Positions 21,357 to 31,988 of a stretch of DNA of 38,328 nt are shown in pieces. The stretch comes from Pelargonium nanum. Lineage: Eukaryota; Streptophyta; Magnoliopsida; Geraniales; Geraniaceae. Where the stretch lies: NCBI GenBank assembly GCA_036897485.1, contig JAYMTF010000364.1, positions 1 through 38,328 of the forward strand, given 5' to 3'. The translations under genes and the position numbers were made by a program. Below the pieces are notes generated by a model. The model ran no database searches, was not told the origin of the DNA, and saw only the letters and a list, made by a program, of their open reading frames with translations. Position 1 is the stretch's first letter; every line of letters starts with the position of its first letter.

Positions 21357-22334
21357 ATGGATGAGAAAAGAGACCAAGTATTAAGCAAAGAGCTGCTCCT
21401 AGGGCTTCCCCAAGAAAAAAACTGGGCTGGCACTAACCTCTACCTATACCAAGATGTGTGGTGTGAACCTAAATTTTTTCAAGCTTTGCTCAACTTTCAA
21501 AAACATTTTCAAGCACTAGACACCGATGTTGTATTGGCCACAATCCCAAAATCAGGCACCACTTGGTTGAAAGGCCTTGTCTTTTCAATCATGAACCGCA
21601 ATTCGAATTCAACGACCAATAACCCGTTGCTCGTTGCGAATCCTCATGGCCTCGTGCTCTTCTTGGAGTTCGATATTTATCGTACCGACCCGAATCCAAA
21701 TCTTGACCACCTTTCTTGTCCAAGAATTTTCGCAACTCACGCGCCCTACAAAATGTTACCCTCATCTATGACGTCTAATGATTCTAAATGTCGCGTCGTC
21801 TATTTGTGTCGCAACCCTTTGGACCAGTTCGTTTCCTTCTATAAGTTTTTCCAAGATGTTCCGGTATTTCAAGAAAAATGGATCAAAGTCGGAGCGGATT
21901 TGGATGATGCTTTTGACGCCTTCTGTCGCGGAGTCCAGATTATGGGGCCTTTCTGGGATCATATTTTGGGGTACTGGAAGGCGAGTTTGGAGAGACCGGA
22001 CAAGGTGTTGTTCTTGAAGTATGAAGATTTGAAGGCGGACACTGCGTTTTACGTTAAAAAGATGGCTGAGTTCTTGGGATGTCCGTTTTCTGAGGATGAA
22101 GAGGCGCAAGAGGTTGTTGAAAAGATTGTGAAACTGTGTAGTTTTGATACTATGAAGGAATTGGAGGTGAACAAGACCGGCGAGAACCCTCATGGAGTAG
22201 ATTATAAGTATTTCTTTAGGAACGGAGAGGTTGGAGATTCAGCTAACTATTTGACTCCCGCGATGGTTGAACGTGCCGAGAATATAATAAAACAAAAGTT
22301 TGATGGCTCTGGTTTAACTTTCAACTTCACCTAG
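21357..22334 (+). CDS. Cytosolic sulfotransferase 1 (SOT family)
   Basis: An intronless 325-residue PAPS-dependent sulfotransferase of the plant SOT family, which sulfates small hydroxylated compounds such as flavonoids, brassinosteroids, hydroxyjasmonate or desulfo-glucosinolates in the cytosol. Motifs: the PAPS 5'-phosphosulfate loop IPKSGTTWLKG (63-73), catalytic His128 in ATHAPYKMLPS, the 3'-phosphate region YLCRNPLDQFVS (149-160), KYEDLKAD (221-228) and the C-terminal PAPS motif RNGEVGDSANYLT (288-300). That last motif departs from the usual RKGxxGDWK: Asn for Lys, and Ser for the Trp that normally stacks on adenine. Length is typical. It is about 81% identical to the tandem copy at 24022. 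The substrate cannot be deduced. Confidence 0.95.
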   Translation: MDEKRDQVLSKELLLGLPQEKNWAGTNLYLYQDVWCEPKFFQALLNFQKHFQALDTDVVLATIPKSGTTWLKGLVFSIMNRNSNSTTNNPLLVANPHGLVLFLEFDIYRTDPNPNLDHLSCPRIFATHAPYKMLPSSMTSNDSKCRVVYLCRNPLDQFVSFYKFFQDVPVFQEKWIKVGADLDDAFDAFCRGVQIMGPFWDHILGYWKASLERPDKVLFLKYEDLKADTAFYVKKMAEFLGCPFSEDEEAQEVVEKIVKLCSFDTMKELEVNKTGENPHGVDYKYFFRNGEVGDSANYLTPAMVERAENIIKQKFDGSGLTFNFT

Positions 22335-22360
22335 AGAGTATGTACTCATCATATATTCAA

Positions 22361-22388
22361 TATATATGTGTGCGCGCGCGTATATGTG
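22361..22388. repeat. Alternating pyrimidine-purine tract after sulfotransferase 1
   Basis: 28 bases of strict pyrimidine-purine alternation (TA, TG and CG steps) starting 27 bases after the stop codon. CG/TG alternation of this kind is the type prone to Z-DNA. A related tract follows sulfotransferase 2 at 25313-25348. Confidence 0.8.
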
Positions 22389-22565
22389 TTGTGTTTTTAT
22401 TATATGTATGTATTGTATGCTTGCATTTGTGAATCAATTATGTTAAGCTTCTATCCGTCCGAATATGAAATCTTAATGAATAATTACCTTGAATATCAAT
22501 CACTTTGATACTTGTCTTTAGAATGTTCTTACTTGGAAGATGACGAATTCGCTGTACTTTGATAC

Positions 22566-22710
22566 TTGTTGTAAAGGTTTCCAAAACAATGATTAATTGC
22601 TGTGCTTTTGGAGTTGAAGTCTTCGTTACTGTACTTTGTAATAAAGTGGAGAGCATCTCATTCGTAAAGGAAAATTTAAATGGTATTTATACTTGGAACA
22701 GCAGCAACTT
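22566..22710 (+). pseudogene. Fragment of the MATH gene (exon 4)
   Basis: This stretch aligns with the MATH gene at about 20038-20182: shared strings include TTTTGGAGTTGAAGTCTT, GTGGAGAGCATCTC against TTGGAGAGCATCTC, and ATACTTGGAA followed by CAGCAACTT. Several substitutions and an in-frame stop show it is dead. No other MATH exon is found beside it. It is in the same orientation as the MATH gene and about 230 bases downstream of sulfotransferase 1. Confidence 0.85.
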
Positions 22711-22806
22711 ATGCACTACATAGGTATTGTATTTTAGTATTGTAGAGTGTGTATTGTAACTTGTAAGCTACATGTTTTTATTTTCTTATCTTTAATGCAA
22801 TAAGAT

Positions 22807-22975
22807 TGAATTCAATCCCAATTCCATATAAAAGAATAGCAATCAAATTGATTTTTTTTTTCTTTTGGTAGAAAACAAAAATGGAGTCGCACTTGAATAC
22901 AAAACCAAAAAGAATTGAAGGATCTGTTATATATATGCCTTGTGATCACACGTTCCACTCAATCTAACAGCACTA
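22807..22975 (-). pseudogene. Fragment of ORC6 (intron 3 and exon 3)
   Basis: Collinear with ORC6 13725-13890 in the same orientation. Four anchors fall in the same order: TGAATTCAATCCCAATTC (17 of 18), CGCACTTGAATACAAAACCA against CGCACTTGAATCCAAGACCA, GAATTGAAGGATCTGTT against GAATTGAAAGATCTATT, and CACTCAATCTAA against CGCTCAATCGAA. Anchor spacings are 82, 24 and 45 bases here against 79, 29 and 38 in ORC6. The exon 3 reading frame is not kept. Retained intron sequence shows a DNA-level copy, not a retrocopy. Confidence 0.7.
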
Positions 22976-24021
22976 CAATTAACCATTTATTTTGCATATT
23001 TTCCTTCTTTCTAGAAATATATTCTGAATTTTAAATTAAAATAATATGAACCTTACCATTTACTGTTCAAAAAAATATCTATACCAATTCACGTTATGAC
23101 TAAAAAGTTCTAGTGCAAACCTAAGTTATTCTGATTATGGAACAAAAATGGAAATGCAGAGTATTAGAATTTTAGAGTTTGGAATGCTGATATTTGGTAT
23201 GCTCAGAAAAAAATGTGTAACATTTGTTCAGAACGCTAAATATTTATCTATAAATATATAATAAAATAATATTTATAAGATATAAAATAATTAATATAAA
23301 TGAAACATTGCAAAACAAAGATCGCTACATACTCAAGTAACGTTCTATAATAACTCATATGCAAACATCAATTTCAATTTACATTCATAATTTATCCTCA
23401 TTTTAGAACAAGTTTTTATCAAATGCTCCGTCGATCATTTGAGGTTGTGACTAGCTACAAGTAGGAAGACCACACATACAACTCAAAATACACTATAGCA
23501 CTCAAGATTTGTGATGGGCAAGGAATGAGCAGTACCACTCCAAACATAAATTTTCTGTCTTATACTTTTTGCTCTCATATGATATATTATAATTATATTT
23601 AAAATTTACAACCAATGGGACACTAGCCCCATTACATCTCAGGTGGATTGGTCTGATATCATAAACGTTTAATCATTGATAAAAGAGATAATATTATAAA
23701 CACCAATAATGGATTCCAAATCTGAGTTGTTGGCGGCAATGGAGATATGGTGGTTGAATTATTTTTGTTTTTTAACGTTCACCAATTAAAATTACCTAAA
23801 TTGTGATTTGTGTGTCATTTGGTACGTAATTTCTTTTAATAAAGGTCAATTAATGTATATAATCTTAATTAAAAAATCAATCTATGGAGCCAATTATTAG
23901 ATTGCATTGCTATATGTATATCTTCATGCATGGTTGCAATATGTGATCAATTAAAATTTGCAATTGTCTTGCATTTCTAATTACCATTTCCCAACTTCTC
24001 ATATTTCATATATCCTTCCTT
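22976..24021. other. Spacer and upstream region of sulfotransferase 2
   Basis: AT-rich sequence without a gene. The part from about 23632 onward is homologous to the region upstream of sulfotransferase 1. 22976-23630 has no match that I can see elsewhere in the window. Confidence 0.55.
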
Positions 24022-25017
24022 ATGGATTTGAAAAGAGAGCAAGAATTCAGCAAAGAGCTGCTCCTAGGGCTTCCCCAAGAAAAAAATTGGGCTGGCACTG
24101 ACCTCTACCTATACCAAGGTGTGTGGTGTGAACCTAAATATTTTCAAGGTTTGATCTCTTTTCGAAAACATTTTCAAGCACAAGACACCGATGTTGTATT
24201 GGTCACGATCCCAAAATCGGGCACCACTTGGTTGAAAGGCCTAGCCTTTGCGATCATCAATCGCACCCCGAAATTCGAGACCAATAGCCCCTTGCTCGCC
24301 GCGAATCCTCACGACCTCGTACCCTTCTTGGAGTTCGATCTTTACCATAACAACCCGACTCCACTTCTCGACAACCTTTCTTGTCCGAGACTTTTAGCCG
24401 TTCATGCGCCCTACAAAATGTTACCTTCTTCTATGACGTCTAATGATTCTAAGTGTCGTTTCGTCTATTTGTGTCGCAACCCTTTGGACCAGTTCGTCTC
24501 CTACTTTAAGTTTTTCCATGAAGTTTCGGTATTTCAAGAGAACGGGAACAAAGCTAGAGCGGAGTTGGATGATGCTTTTGACGCCTTTTGTCGCGGAGTT
24601 CAGATTATGGGGCCTTTTTGGGATCATATTTTGGGGTACTGGAAGGCGAGTTTGGAGAGACCGGACAATGTGTTGTTCTTGAAGTATGAAGATTTGAAGG
24701 CGGACACTGCGTTCTACGTTAAAAAGATGGCTGAATTCTTGGGATGTCCGTTTTCTGAGGAGGAAGAGTCGCAAGAGGTTGTGGAAAAGATAGTGAAATT
24801 GTGTAGCTTTAGTACTATGAAAGATCTGGAGGTGAACAAGATCGGGGAGAACCCTCATGGATTCGAGAATAAGTACTTCTTTAGAAATGGAAAGGTTGGA
24901 GACTCGGCTAACTATTTGACTCCTGAGATGGTTGAGCGTGCTGAGAAGCTTATAAATCAAAAGTTTGATGGCTCTGGATTAACCTTCGACTTCATCAAGA
25001 AAGCTCCAAAAATATAG
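24022..25017 (+). CDS. Cytosolic sulfotransferase 2 (SOT family), tandem copy
   Basis: A 331-residue intronless paralogue of the gene at 21357, aligning without gaps over 325 residues with 63 differences by hand count, plus a six-residue extension (KKAPKI) at the C-terminus. It keeps IPKSGTTWLKG (63-73), His128 in AVHAPYKML, YLCRNPLDQFVS (149-160) and KYEDLKAD. It shares the unusual RNGKVGDSANYLT (288-300), so this change predates the duplication. Differences cluster at residues 81-123 and 161-180, regions that surround the acceptor pocket in known sulfotransferases; residues 191-280 are about 93% identical. It therefore appears functional and may use a different acceptor. Confidence 0.95.
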   Translation: MDLKREQEFSKELLLGLPQEKNWAGTDLYLYQGVWCEPKYFQGLISFRKHFQAQDTDVVLVTIPKSGTTWLKGLAFAIINRTPKFETNSPLLAANPHDLVPFLEFDLYHNNPTPLLDNLSCPRLLAVHAPYKMLPSSMTSNDSKCRFVYLCRNPLDQFVSYFKFFHEVSVFQENGNKARAELDDAFDAFCRGVQIMGPFWDHILGYWKASLERPDNVLFLKYEDLKADTAFYVKKMAEFLGCPFSEEEESQEVVEKIVKLCSFSTMKDLEVNKIGENPHGFENKYFFRNGKVGDSANYLTPEMVERAEKLINQKFDGSGLTFDFIKKAPKI

Positions 25018-26149
25018 CTGAAGTACACTCCTAGTCATATTTATGTGTGTTGAGTGTGTGTTATCATGTTTCTAGTTTCTACTATATACATGTATGATAT
25101 GCTTGCTTGCTAGGATAGACTCCTAGTTGAACCTGTAGTACAACTATAAGTCGAATAAAATATGCACGTGTTCTTATTAAATAATTTTCCGTCGTTTTAA
25201 TATGTTCCTCCACTGTGAAAAACTAAGACCGATAAAAAATATAAAATTACGAATGCATAAGTTTTTTTGCTCGACCTGCATTGAACATATGGCCCTAATA
25301 GCAAGATATAGTCATATACATATGTATGTATATATATATATGTGTGTGATCTAGTCCTATGTATATGTGTCTGATTTGACATCTTAATGGATAATTTCTT
25401 TGAGATCAGTCTCATTGATAGTTGTTTTTTAAGTGTTGGCCATGTATGTTCTTGAATGTTTAACCTGCTTTTGTTTCTTTCTTATCTTATGAGAATAGCC
25501 ACAAGTAGTGATCGTTTGATTTTATAGTATATTTGTAATGAACTTCCATTAACCAAAACCTGTATAATAATTTTAATTTGGTTCATGTCAATTTGTCACC
25601 AGATGCAAATAAATGAGACAAATTCATAATATTGTACCAGCTATTTGCCATGTACACATTGAAGAACAATTGAACGGTTACTGTGTAATGGACAAAATAT
25701 TGTGAACCTTGGAACTTGTACCCAGGGCCGTCTCAAGGATTTCAAGTGCCATGTGCGAAAAATAAACGTTCTACGTAGTCAGAGTCAGAACTCGAATACA
25801 AATAGCTCTCCTTCATATGCGTCGGTTCAACAGCTTCCTTGCCTTGAGTAAGAAGGCACAGCCTCCCGTTCGCCAAATCAATCGGAGCCATCCAATTTGA
25901 ATCTTCTTCGAATCATATTCGCATAAAGCCTAACAAAACAAACCTCTATGCTAACAAACTTTTGCACTAAGGAACATAAACATTGCAGAACATGGAGACA
26001 CAAATTCATAATCTTGCATCGGTTTTTTTGAATCTTTTATACTTGGGCCAATTCTACAAAATTATTCTGAAAGTAAGTGCTCACTATGAGACACTACAAA
26101 AATTTCACTATGCAGAACAATATTGAGCTTTTAACTACAATGAAGCTTC
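25018..26149. other. Spacer between sulfotransferase 2 and MLO
   Basis: Convergent 3' regions of the sulfotransferase and MLO genes. 25723-25960 is less AT-rich, begins CAGGGCCGTCTCAAGGATTT (a string I associate with repeated plant transposon DNA) and reads on the minus strand as stop-riddled protein-like sequence. It may be a transposon remnant, but the family cannot be fixed. No intact gene is seen. Confidence 0.4.
25313..25348. repeat. Alternating CA/TA/TG tract after sulfotransferase 2
   Basis: About 36 bases of unbroken pyrimidine-purine alternation rich in TA and TG, roughly 300 bases after the stop. The sequence just after it (from 25378) resembles 22469-22520 after sulfotransferase 1 (shared ATCTTAATG.ATAATT), so the 3' flanks are also duplicates. 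Confidence 0.75.
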
Positions 26150-29100
26150 TCATTTTTGCCATGGAAAGCATTTTTGTCCACCAGATGAGTTAGAGGCAGG
26201 CCTCATTTCTCCTACACTGGCCTCTCCTCTCTCCGGCACCTTTCCGGCAACTTTTTCCATCTGAATTTCAGAAGGAGAAGCATCTTTATGACCAACTTGG
26301 CTAGAACCATTAGCAGCTTTTCTCAAAACTTGCTTCTTCTTAGCTAGCTTAGCCCAATCAGCAAGACCCACTTGTATATGTTCTTGAAATATAGCCTTCT
26401 TGTATGAGCTTCCCATCTGATTCATTACAACAAAATAAACACAATAACATAAATTAATATCCTTGCACAACATTAAACAATTCAAATCTCATTGATTTAA
26501 TGATCCATATATCTTTAACTTACCTGTGTGACAATTGCATACAGTGGCAAGGTACTGTAACTGCAAAGAAACTGCACAAAAACTCTGCATATATATGGAC
26601 ATTGGCATTAGAATATTCAATATTGCAACCAATGAGAATTCAAATTCATGAAATGTAAAAGCAAAAGTTCAAGTCTCGAATTCCATGTCGTTTCGAGAGA
26701 GTAGATATTAGCTATTCATGTGTGCATATAATTCTCAACACGATTACAAAACCAGTGAGTCTAAACAAACTTATTTCATATTGTGTCACGTGTTGAGACA
26801 TGAATTAACAGTTCTAATCAGAGTGAAGAAAATGGGTTATTAATTAACTCACCCGATGACTAGTCTAGGGATAATATAACCAACTTGTCCCATCATGCAG
26901 GAGTCAAATTTGTATTGAACCTGCAAAAAACACATAAAACATCAGATAAATCATAGAACTGATCAACTGCAACTATTCTTATTGGTACAAATATGTAGTT
27001 CTTACCAAGACCCAGAAGAAAAAGGCTATTTCGAAAGAGTTTTGGAACAAAATGATATGAATCAGAACAAGAATGATCTTTGGCCTACGGAACCAGAAGT
27101 GTTCATCTGAAGGCTGAACTACCAAGTCTCCTTCAACAGCTACATGTTTCTCTGCAACCTCGTGCGCCAATTGTGTAATGACATGCTCTAACTTTGCGCC
27201 CACAGCGAGTAAGAGCTGCGAGAGAGAAAATGTATGTATTTGCATAAGAACAGAGTTGGTGCATAGCATACAATTTGTAAGCATATGTTAAGTCATGAAA
27301 ATGAGTTTGTGCTTCGAAAACTTACGACGAAGGGGATGAATGAGATGTAAAAATATGCATGCCAACCTGCATAAAGAAATAAACTCAGAATATGTACATT
27401 TGATCGAGCAATTTAACAATGTTCGGTCCATGAATCGGATAAATAGCTTACCACCAACATTCAGCAACAAGAAAATGACCACAAATAGCCATAGGTACCA
27501 ACTGCAATCAGTTGAAAATGGAACATTAGTAACATCCTTTATCTAAGAAGTTCCCATGTTGTTATAAAGACTAAAACTAACCTTATTCCAACAACTTTTC
27601 TGAAATCAGCTTCGAGCGCGCGAATCATGTACTTGTGAAAGTTGAATTTTGGGCTTCCCTTGCAATGAGTCTGAGAAGAGCACATAAAGATAGTGAAAAA
27701 TAGAAATGGTGAAAGTGCTAAAGCATTTCACCATGAAACTGTTTTTGGAAAAACTTACCATGATGAAGCCTAATCGAAGAGTAATGTAGTCAGATTTCGT
27801 GACAGATCCATAGAATTGCTTGAAAAATGAGAGCTGAAAAGAAAAATAAAGAAACATAAACATAAACTTGTCGAGAGATACATGGATTTCTATATAAATC
27901 TGCAAAGCAAAATGATTGGAACTTACCAACCAGCCTATCAAAGATGAGTTCTTTCCGATGCCAAGAAAGCGACCTCTGATGAAATCATGTTCGCGGACAT
28001 GAGTGAACTTATTAAGAACTGCACAAACCAAGAAACTAGCAAGTTAACATCAAATGTTGTGACCAAAACAAGAATCATCTGTACTTTATTACGAGCATAT
28101 GTTACCTTTATCGGGATCAAATTCTTCTTTCGAGATAGAATCCTCCCAATGTTTCCATTGACGAATCTATACCAGACAACAACATATAATGAAAATTTAA
28201 CATAACAAAGATTGAGTAATGAAGTTCGAAAAATGATAAGTTTCAAGAGGTAAGAAATGGAAACTCACTTTTGCACCTCCGAAAAGAATGGTAAGAGCAC
28301 AAAATGTGACATGCACAACAGCAAGCACAAAGATAAAGATATGCAGATGATGCAATGCTGTGGTAGACAACAATGGCACCTTCCCCTGAAAAACAACAAC
28401 AAAATTATTAAACTTTACTCTAATTCAAAAACTTAAATTTATAAGTGCAAGATCCAACTAGTATATATCAAGTCACACACTTTCCCTCACGTGCAAGCAG
28501 GAAAAAACAACAGATCCTGCACATGTATCTAGAATGGAGATAAGGCAGACATATCACTACGCTCGAATCAAATCAGTTTTGATAAACTTGAATATAAACC
28601 AAATTATGATACTATGTTAAACTTGACTCAAACACACAAGCCTAAGCTTATAGGTAGAGGCAGAAGCCAGCTTTTGGTATCAGTGTAGACACCATTTTTT
28701 TGGAGCCAAAAGAAAATGGTTCTAAAATGTTTGGATAAAGTGTTATGATATGGGAAATAAGGTTGTGTATAATTTGGGATGAGATGAGGCAAATAAGGGC
28801 TTAACTGATTTTTAATTAAACAAATTCATGAATTGGGCTAACTTAAAATTGGGCTAGATTGGGAAGCTTGGGGTGGGTTTTTGCTCACTACGGCCCACCT
28901 TTAGCTCCGTCGATGGGTGGAGGGTTCAACTAGTAAATCAAGTATCAACGAATTTCACATTCTTTCGACGATGTGAGATACATTAGCACTCATTCTTACG
29001 TGCGGGCTGGAGAAAGTAACGGATCTTGCACATGGACCTAAAAGGGATAGCTAAGGCAGACATCAATAGGCCCCAATAAATTTAACTTCAAACTAAACCA

Positions 29101-30011
29101 GATTTGATACATGCTAAACTTGACTCTAACTCAAAAATTTAAATTTACAGATGAATGGTTCAACTAATATATTAATTAGTGGTAACTGACTTTACGATTC
29201 TTTAACAAAACAACATAAGAATCTGTCAAATCTTCTATGGTCAAATACTATAAAGCAGTTAGATACTTAGATTTGGACAAAAGTGTTTATAAATGGTCAA
29301 CAAACCTGCCAAACTTTATTAAACACCCAATTGACAAGTAAAGAGCACAAGAAACAGCTAATAGAATGAGACAAGACTCACCAGCAAGATCCAGGTCAAC
29401 CATTACTTTAAATTGAAACTAAAATCATGACAAATAAAATTACCTCCTCAGTACAATAACCAGAATTATCCTCAGATAGGAGGCGACGGCCGGCATTAGT
29501 AACAAATGAAGAAAAAAATGTCTGAAAATGCTCAGAGGTACTAGTCTCCTTCTCTTTCTTGCAGGGAAGCCATTTACTAGCCAACTCTTCTGATATGCAA
29601 ATTTTGTTAATCCTACTTTGAAACACTGTCAGCAACAGAGATATAAACCCCAACAGCATCAACTCTGCAACCAAAACCCACAAAACTAAGCCCAAAAATA
29701 ACATCAAAACTTGAATTTCTTACATCAAAACAAGCCTAAAGTCACCTTCTTTAATCTTTTGCAAGGCCTCAAATAGAGGCTTTTGGTCTTTTTTCTTCAA
29801 GTACTGAACATAACAAAACAAAACATGATCATTTGATAAACAGTACACAATTGAGCTAAAAACATGGATAAATTGTAGTACATGCCTTGCCAGTGTAGTG
29901 AAGAACCCGCTCGACGGCGAGAGAAATTACAACAATGACACTGCAAACACCAGCAACAATCCAGGTTGGTGTGAACTCCAAGGTGGTCTGTTCTCCTTCA
30001 CCACCTGCCAT
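26150..30011 (-). CDS. MLO: MLO-family seven-transmembrane protein
   Basis: A 511-residue MLO protein: plasma-membrane, seven-helix and calmodulin-binding, recently shown for some members to act as calcium channels, with roles in powdery mildew susceptibility, tip growth or root responses depending on clade. Fourteen exons: 30011-29886, 29803-29746, 29664-29444, 28385-28269, 28166-28106, 28018-27927, 27833-27759, 27670-27582, 27501-27452, 27366-27326, 27215-27006, 26920-26853, 26584-26524 and 26416-26150; phases agree throughout. Hallmarks: [85 protein letters not shown] and [17 protein letters not shown]. The calmodulin-binding segment is at about 431-451 with the key Leu441 and Trp444. From memory it is nearest the Arabidopsis MLO1/13/15 group, not the classic mildew clade. 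Intron 1 begins GC, not GT. Confidence 0.96.
28386..29443 (-). other. Large MLO intron 3 with a diverged internal repeat
   Basis: At about 1.06 kb this is by far the longest MLO intron. Two diverged stretches, about 28430-28630 and 28925-29160, share ordered words: AACTAGTA, ACGTGC, CAGATCCTGCACATG against CGGATCTTGCACATGG, AAGGCAGACAT, and GTTAAACTTGACTC against GCTAAACTTGACTC. The second also has TTTCGACGATGTGAGATACA. They look like two old copies of one interspersed repeat. No coding frame. Confidence 0.6.
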
Positions 30012-31988
30012 GTCTCTCTCACTTCTTGATCTTCAAAAATTATCAATCAATCAAAAGAAAATGTTGAAGATATACAATTGGTGAAGAGGGTTAGTGGGGA
30101 AGGTTTTGAGGAGTTCAGTGATTTTCTGGTGCAAGAAAATGAGAGAGAAAGTGAAAGAAAATGGCTTAAGTAGTGACAATGATATGTGAACTTATATGAA
30201 TGTGAAACCGCGTATTTCTTGTAAATGAAACGGCTATCACGGAAATATATATAACCAAATTTGATACTTTTGTGAGTGTATTTATTAAAATAAATTAGAT
30301 TGTGGATGCTAGCTGTGGAATTATTGGAATATTTTTCCATATATAATTTTTGTTGGTTTCATTGTATTATTATGTTGGGTTCGGTTTGTGTGAATGATTC
30401 AAATATCCAAATTCTATGTACTTATTCCTCAGAAAATGGTATATTATAATAAGACCAAGAAAAAGTATTTTACTGATGACCTGTTTCTTAATTTCATCAT
30501 GCAAACAACTAATACTTTCTGGAAATCTTTTTTAACGTTAAATAAAGACCAGATTCTGGCCCAAATCCTTATTTGATTCTTTTTGGTTGTTACGGATTTT
30601 TCAATGTCATATTATATATAATAAAGTTGGTAATTTGAATCCAAACCCGCGAGCATTGGAATTCAATTTGAGTTAAAATTGATCCGACCCGACCAATTTT
30701 TTTTCGGATCAAATCGAATGTATCTTGTTTAAAAAGATAACTCATGCACTGAATAAAGAACATTGAAAAGCGTGTTCAATATTTTATATTATTTTTATCG
30801 TAAAAATATAAAAACTGCATTCAAATTAGTAAATAAATAATAAAATAATATAAAACCTCTTTTAAAAAAATAATATAAAACCTGAATTTCAATAATCCTT
30901 ACTCTATGCCAGAGTTGTAAATTCATAAATTGCAGACAAAGCCTTTAATTTTATTTCAAAACTAATTTGCTAGGCTTGCATTTTGGATCATTATAAGTTT
31001 GGGCCTACAACATTGTGATTAAAAAAGAATTTGGGCCTGGAAATATGTGGATCGACCATGTGATCCGATGCTTTTTTATATAAAATTTAATCAAATAACT
31101 AATAAAAATATATTTTCTAACTTCATTGTTTAATAAATAAATATTGGAATAAAATATAATAGTTTATTTCAAATAAATAAATAAACATAGGAATAATTTA
31201 AAAATAAATAAATAAATATAGGAATAAAAAAAAAATACAATGCACCCAGTTCCTTTGCATGTAGATCCTTATACATTTTTTAATAGCTCAGTTGTGTACA
31301 TACTGCCGCCGTCAATTTCACATTGACAATTGGGTCACTAAGGACTAGAAAACACACATATACTTATCGAGTTCGAAATGAGTACTATCAAGTCGGATAA
31401 GTGATGGTCCATAAACCTCTTTTAGGTTCAAACATTAACAAGTTCGGTATAAAAGGTGAGCATGTTTATCCAACCACTTTTTTCACTTCCAAAACTCAAT
31501 ATTATGGAACCAAATCAATAATGGTCAACAAATCGTTAGTTGGTTTGCAACTCTAGCTACAATAAGACTAAACACATGATAATGCCTTTGGCAATACAAG
31601 CCATGTGCAATATGTCTATCGAGGGTTTGACCAGAAACCTCATGCGTTCTTATTTCTAAAAAATTTAACAATTTTACCATGTTTCTCAATGTGGTAAAAC
31701 ACGTTAAAACTATTGAAAAGTACCCGACAAAAAACATGTACTATCAATGTCCGACATGTTTAAATACATGGCCCACATTGCCTGGTATCATGCCCTATAC
31801 TACCCTATAACAACAAATTGTTAGCTAGTGCTTTTGAACCATAAATGACAACAAAAGGTTCAACTTTCCCTTTTGATTACATGTGCTAATATCTTGAACA
31901 ATTAATGCTCTAATCAACAACACACAACATAGATTTCAATGCAACACAAACAGATCTTGCAATTTCACTCTTTGATCAATGATCAAAT
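30012..31988. other. MLO 5' region and AT-rich spacer
   Basis: MLO and the DUF26 gene are both on the minus strand, so this is the MLO promoter plus the DUF26 downstream flank. A minus-strand TATA-like TATATATATTT lies at about 30243-30253, some 230 bases before the MLO ATG. Most of the rest is AT-rich with stops in all frames; I see no gene or element ends. Confidence 0.5.
31129..31235. repeat. AT-rich minisatellite
   Basis: Three imperfect units of about 30-40 bases, each an AAATAAATAAATAAA run followed by ATAGGAATAA or a close variant. Local low-complexity repeat only. Confidence 0.7.

Noticed and set aside
24421-24960. Long antisense frames in both sulfotransferases (also 21762-22193)
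   Set aside because: They are conserved only because the sense coding sequence is conserved; no independent signal.
31525-31737. 70-residue minus-strand frame in the MLO-DUF26 spacer
   Set aside because: No family resemblance, no splice or promoter context.
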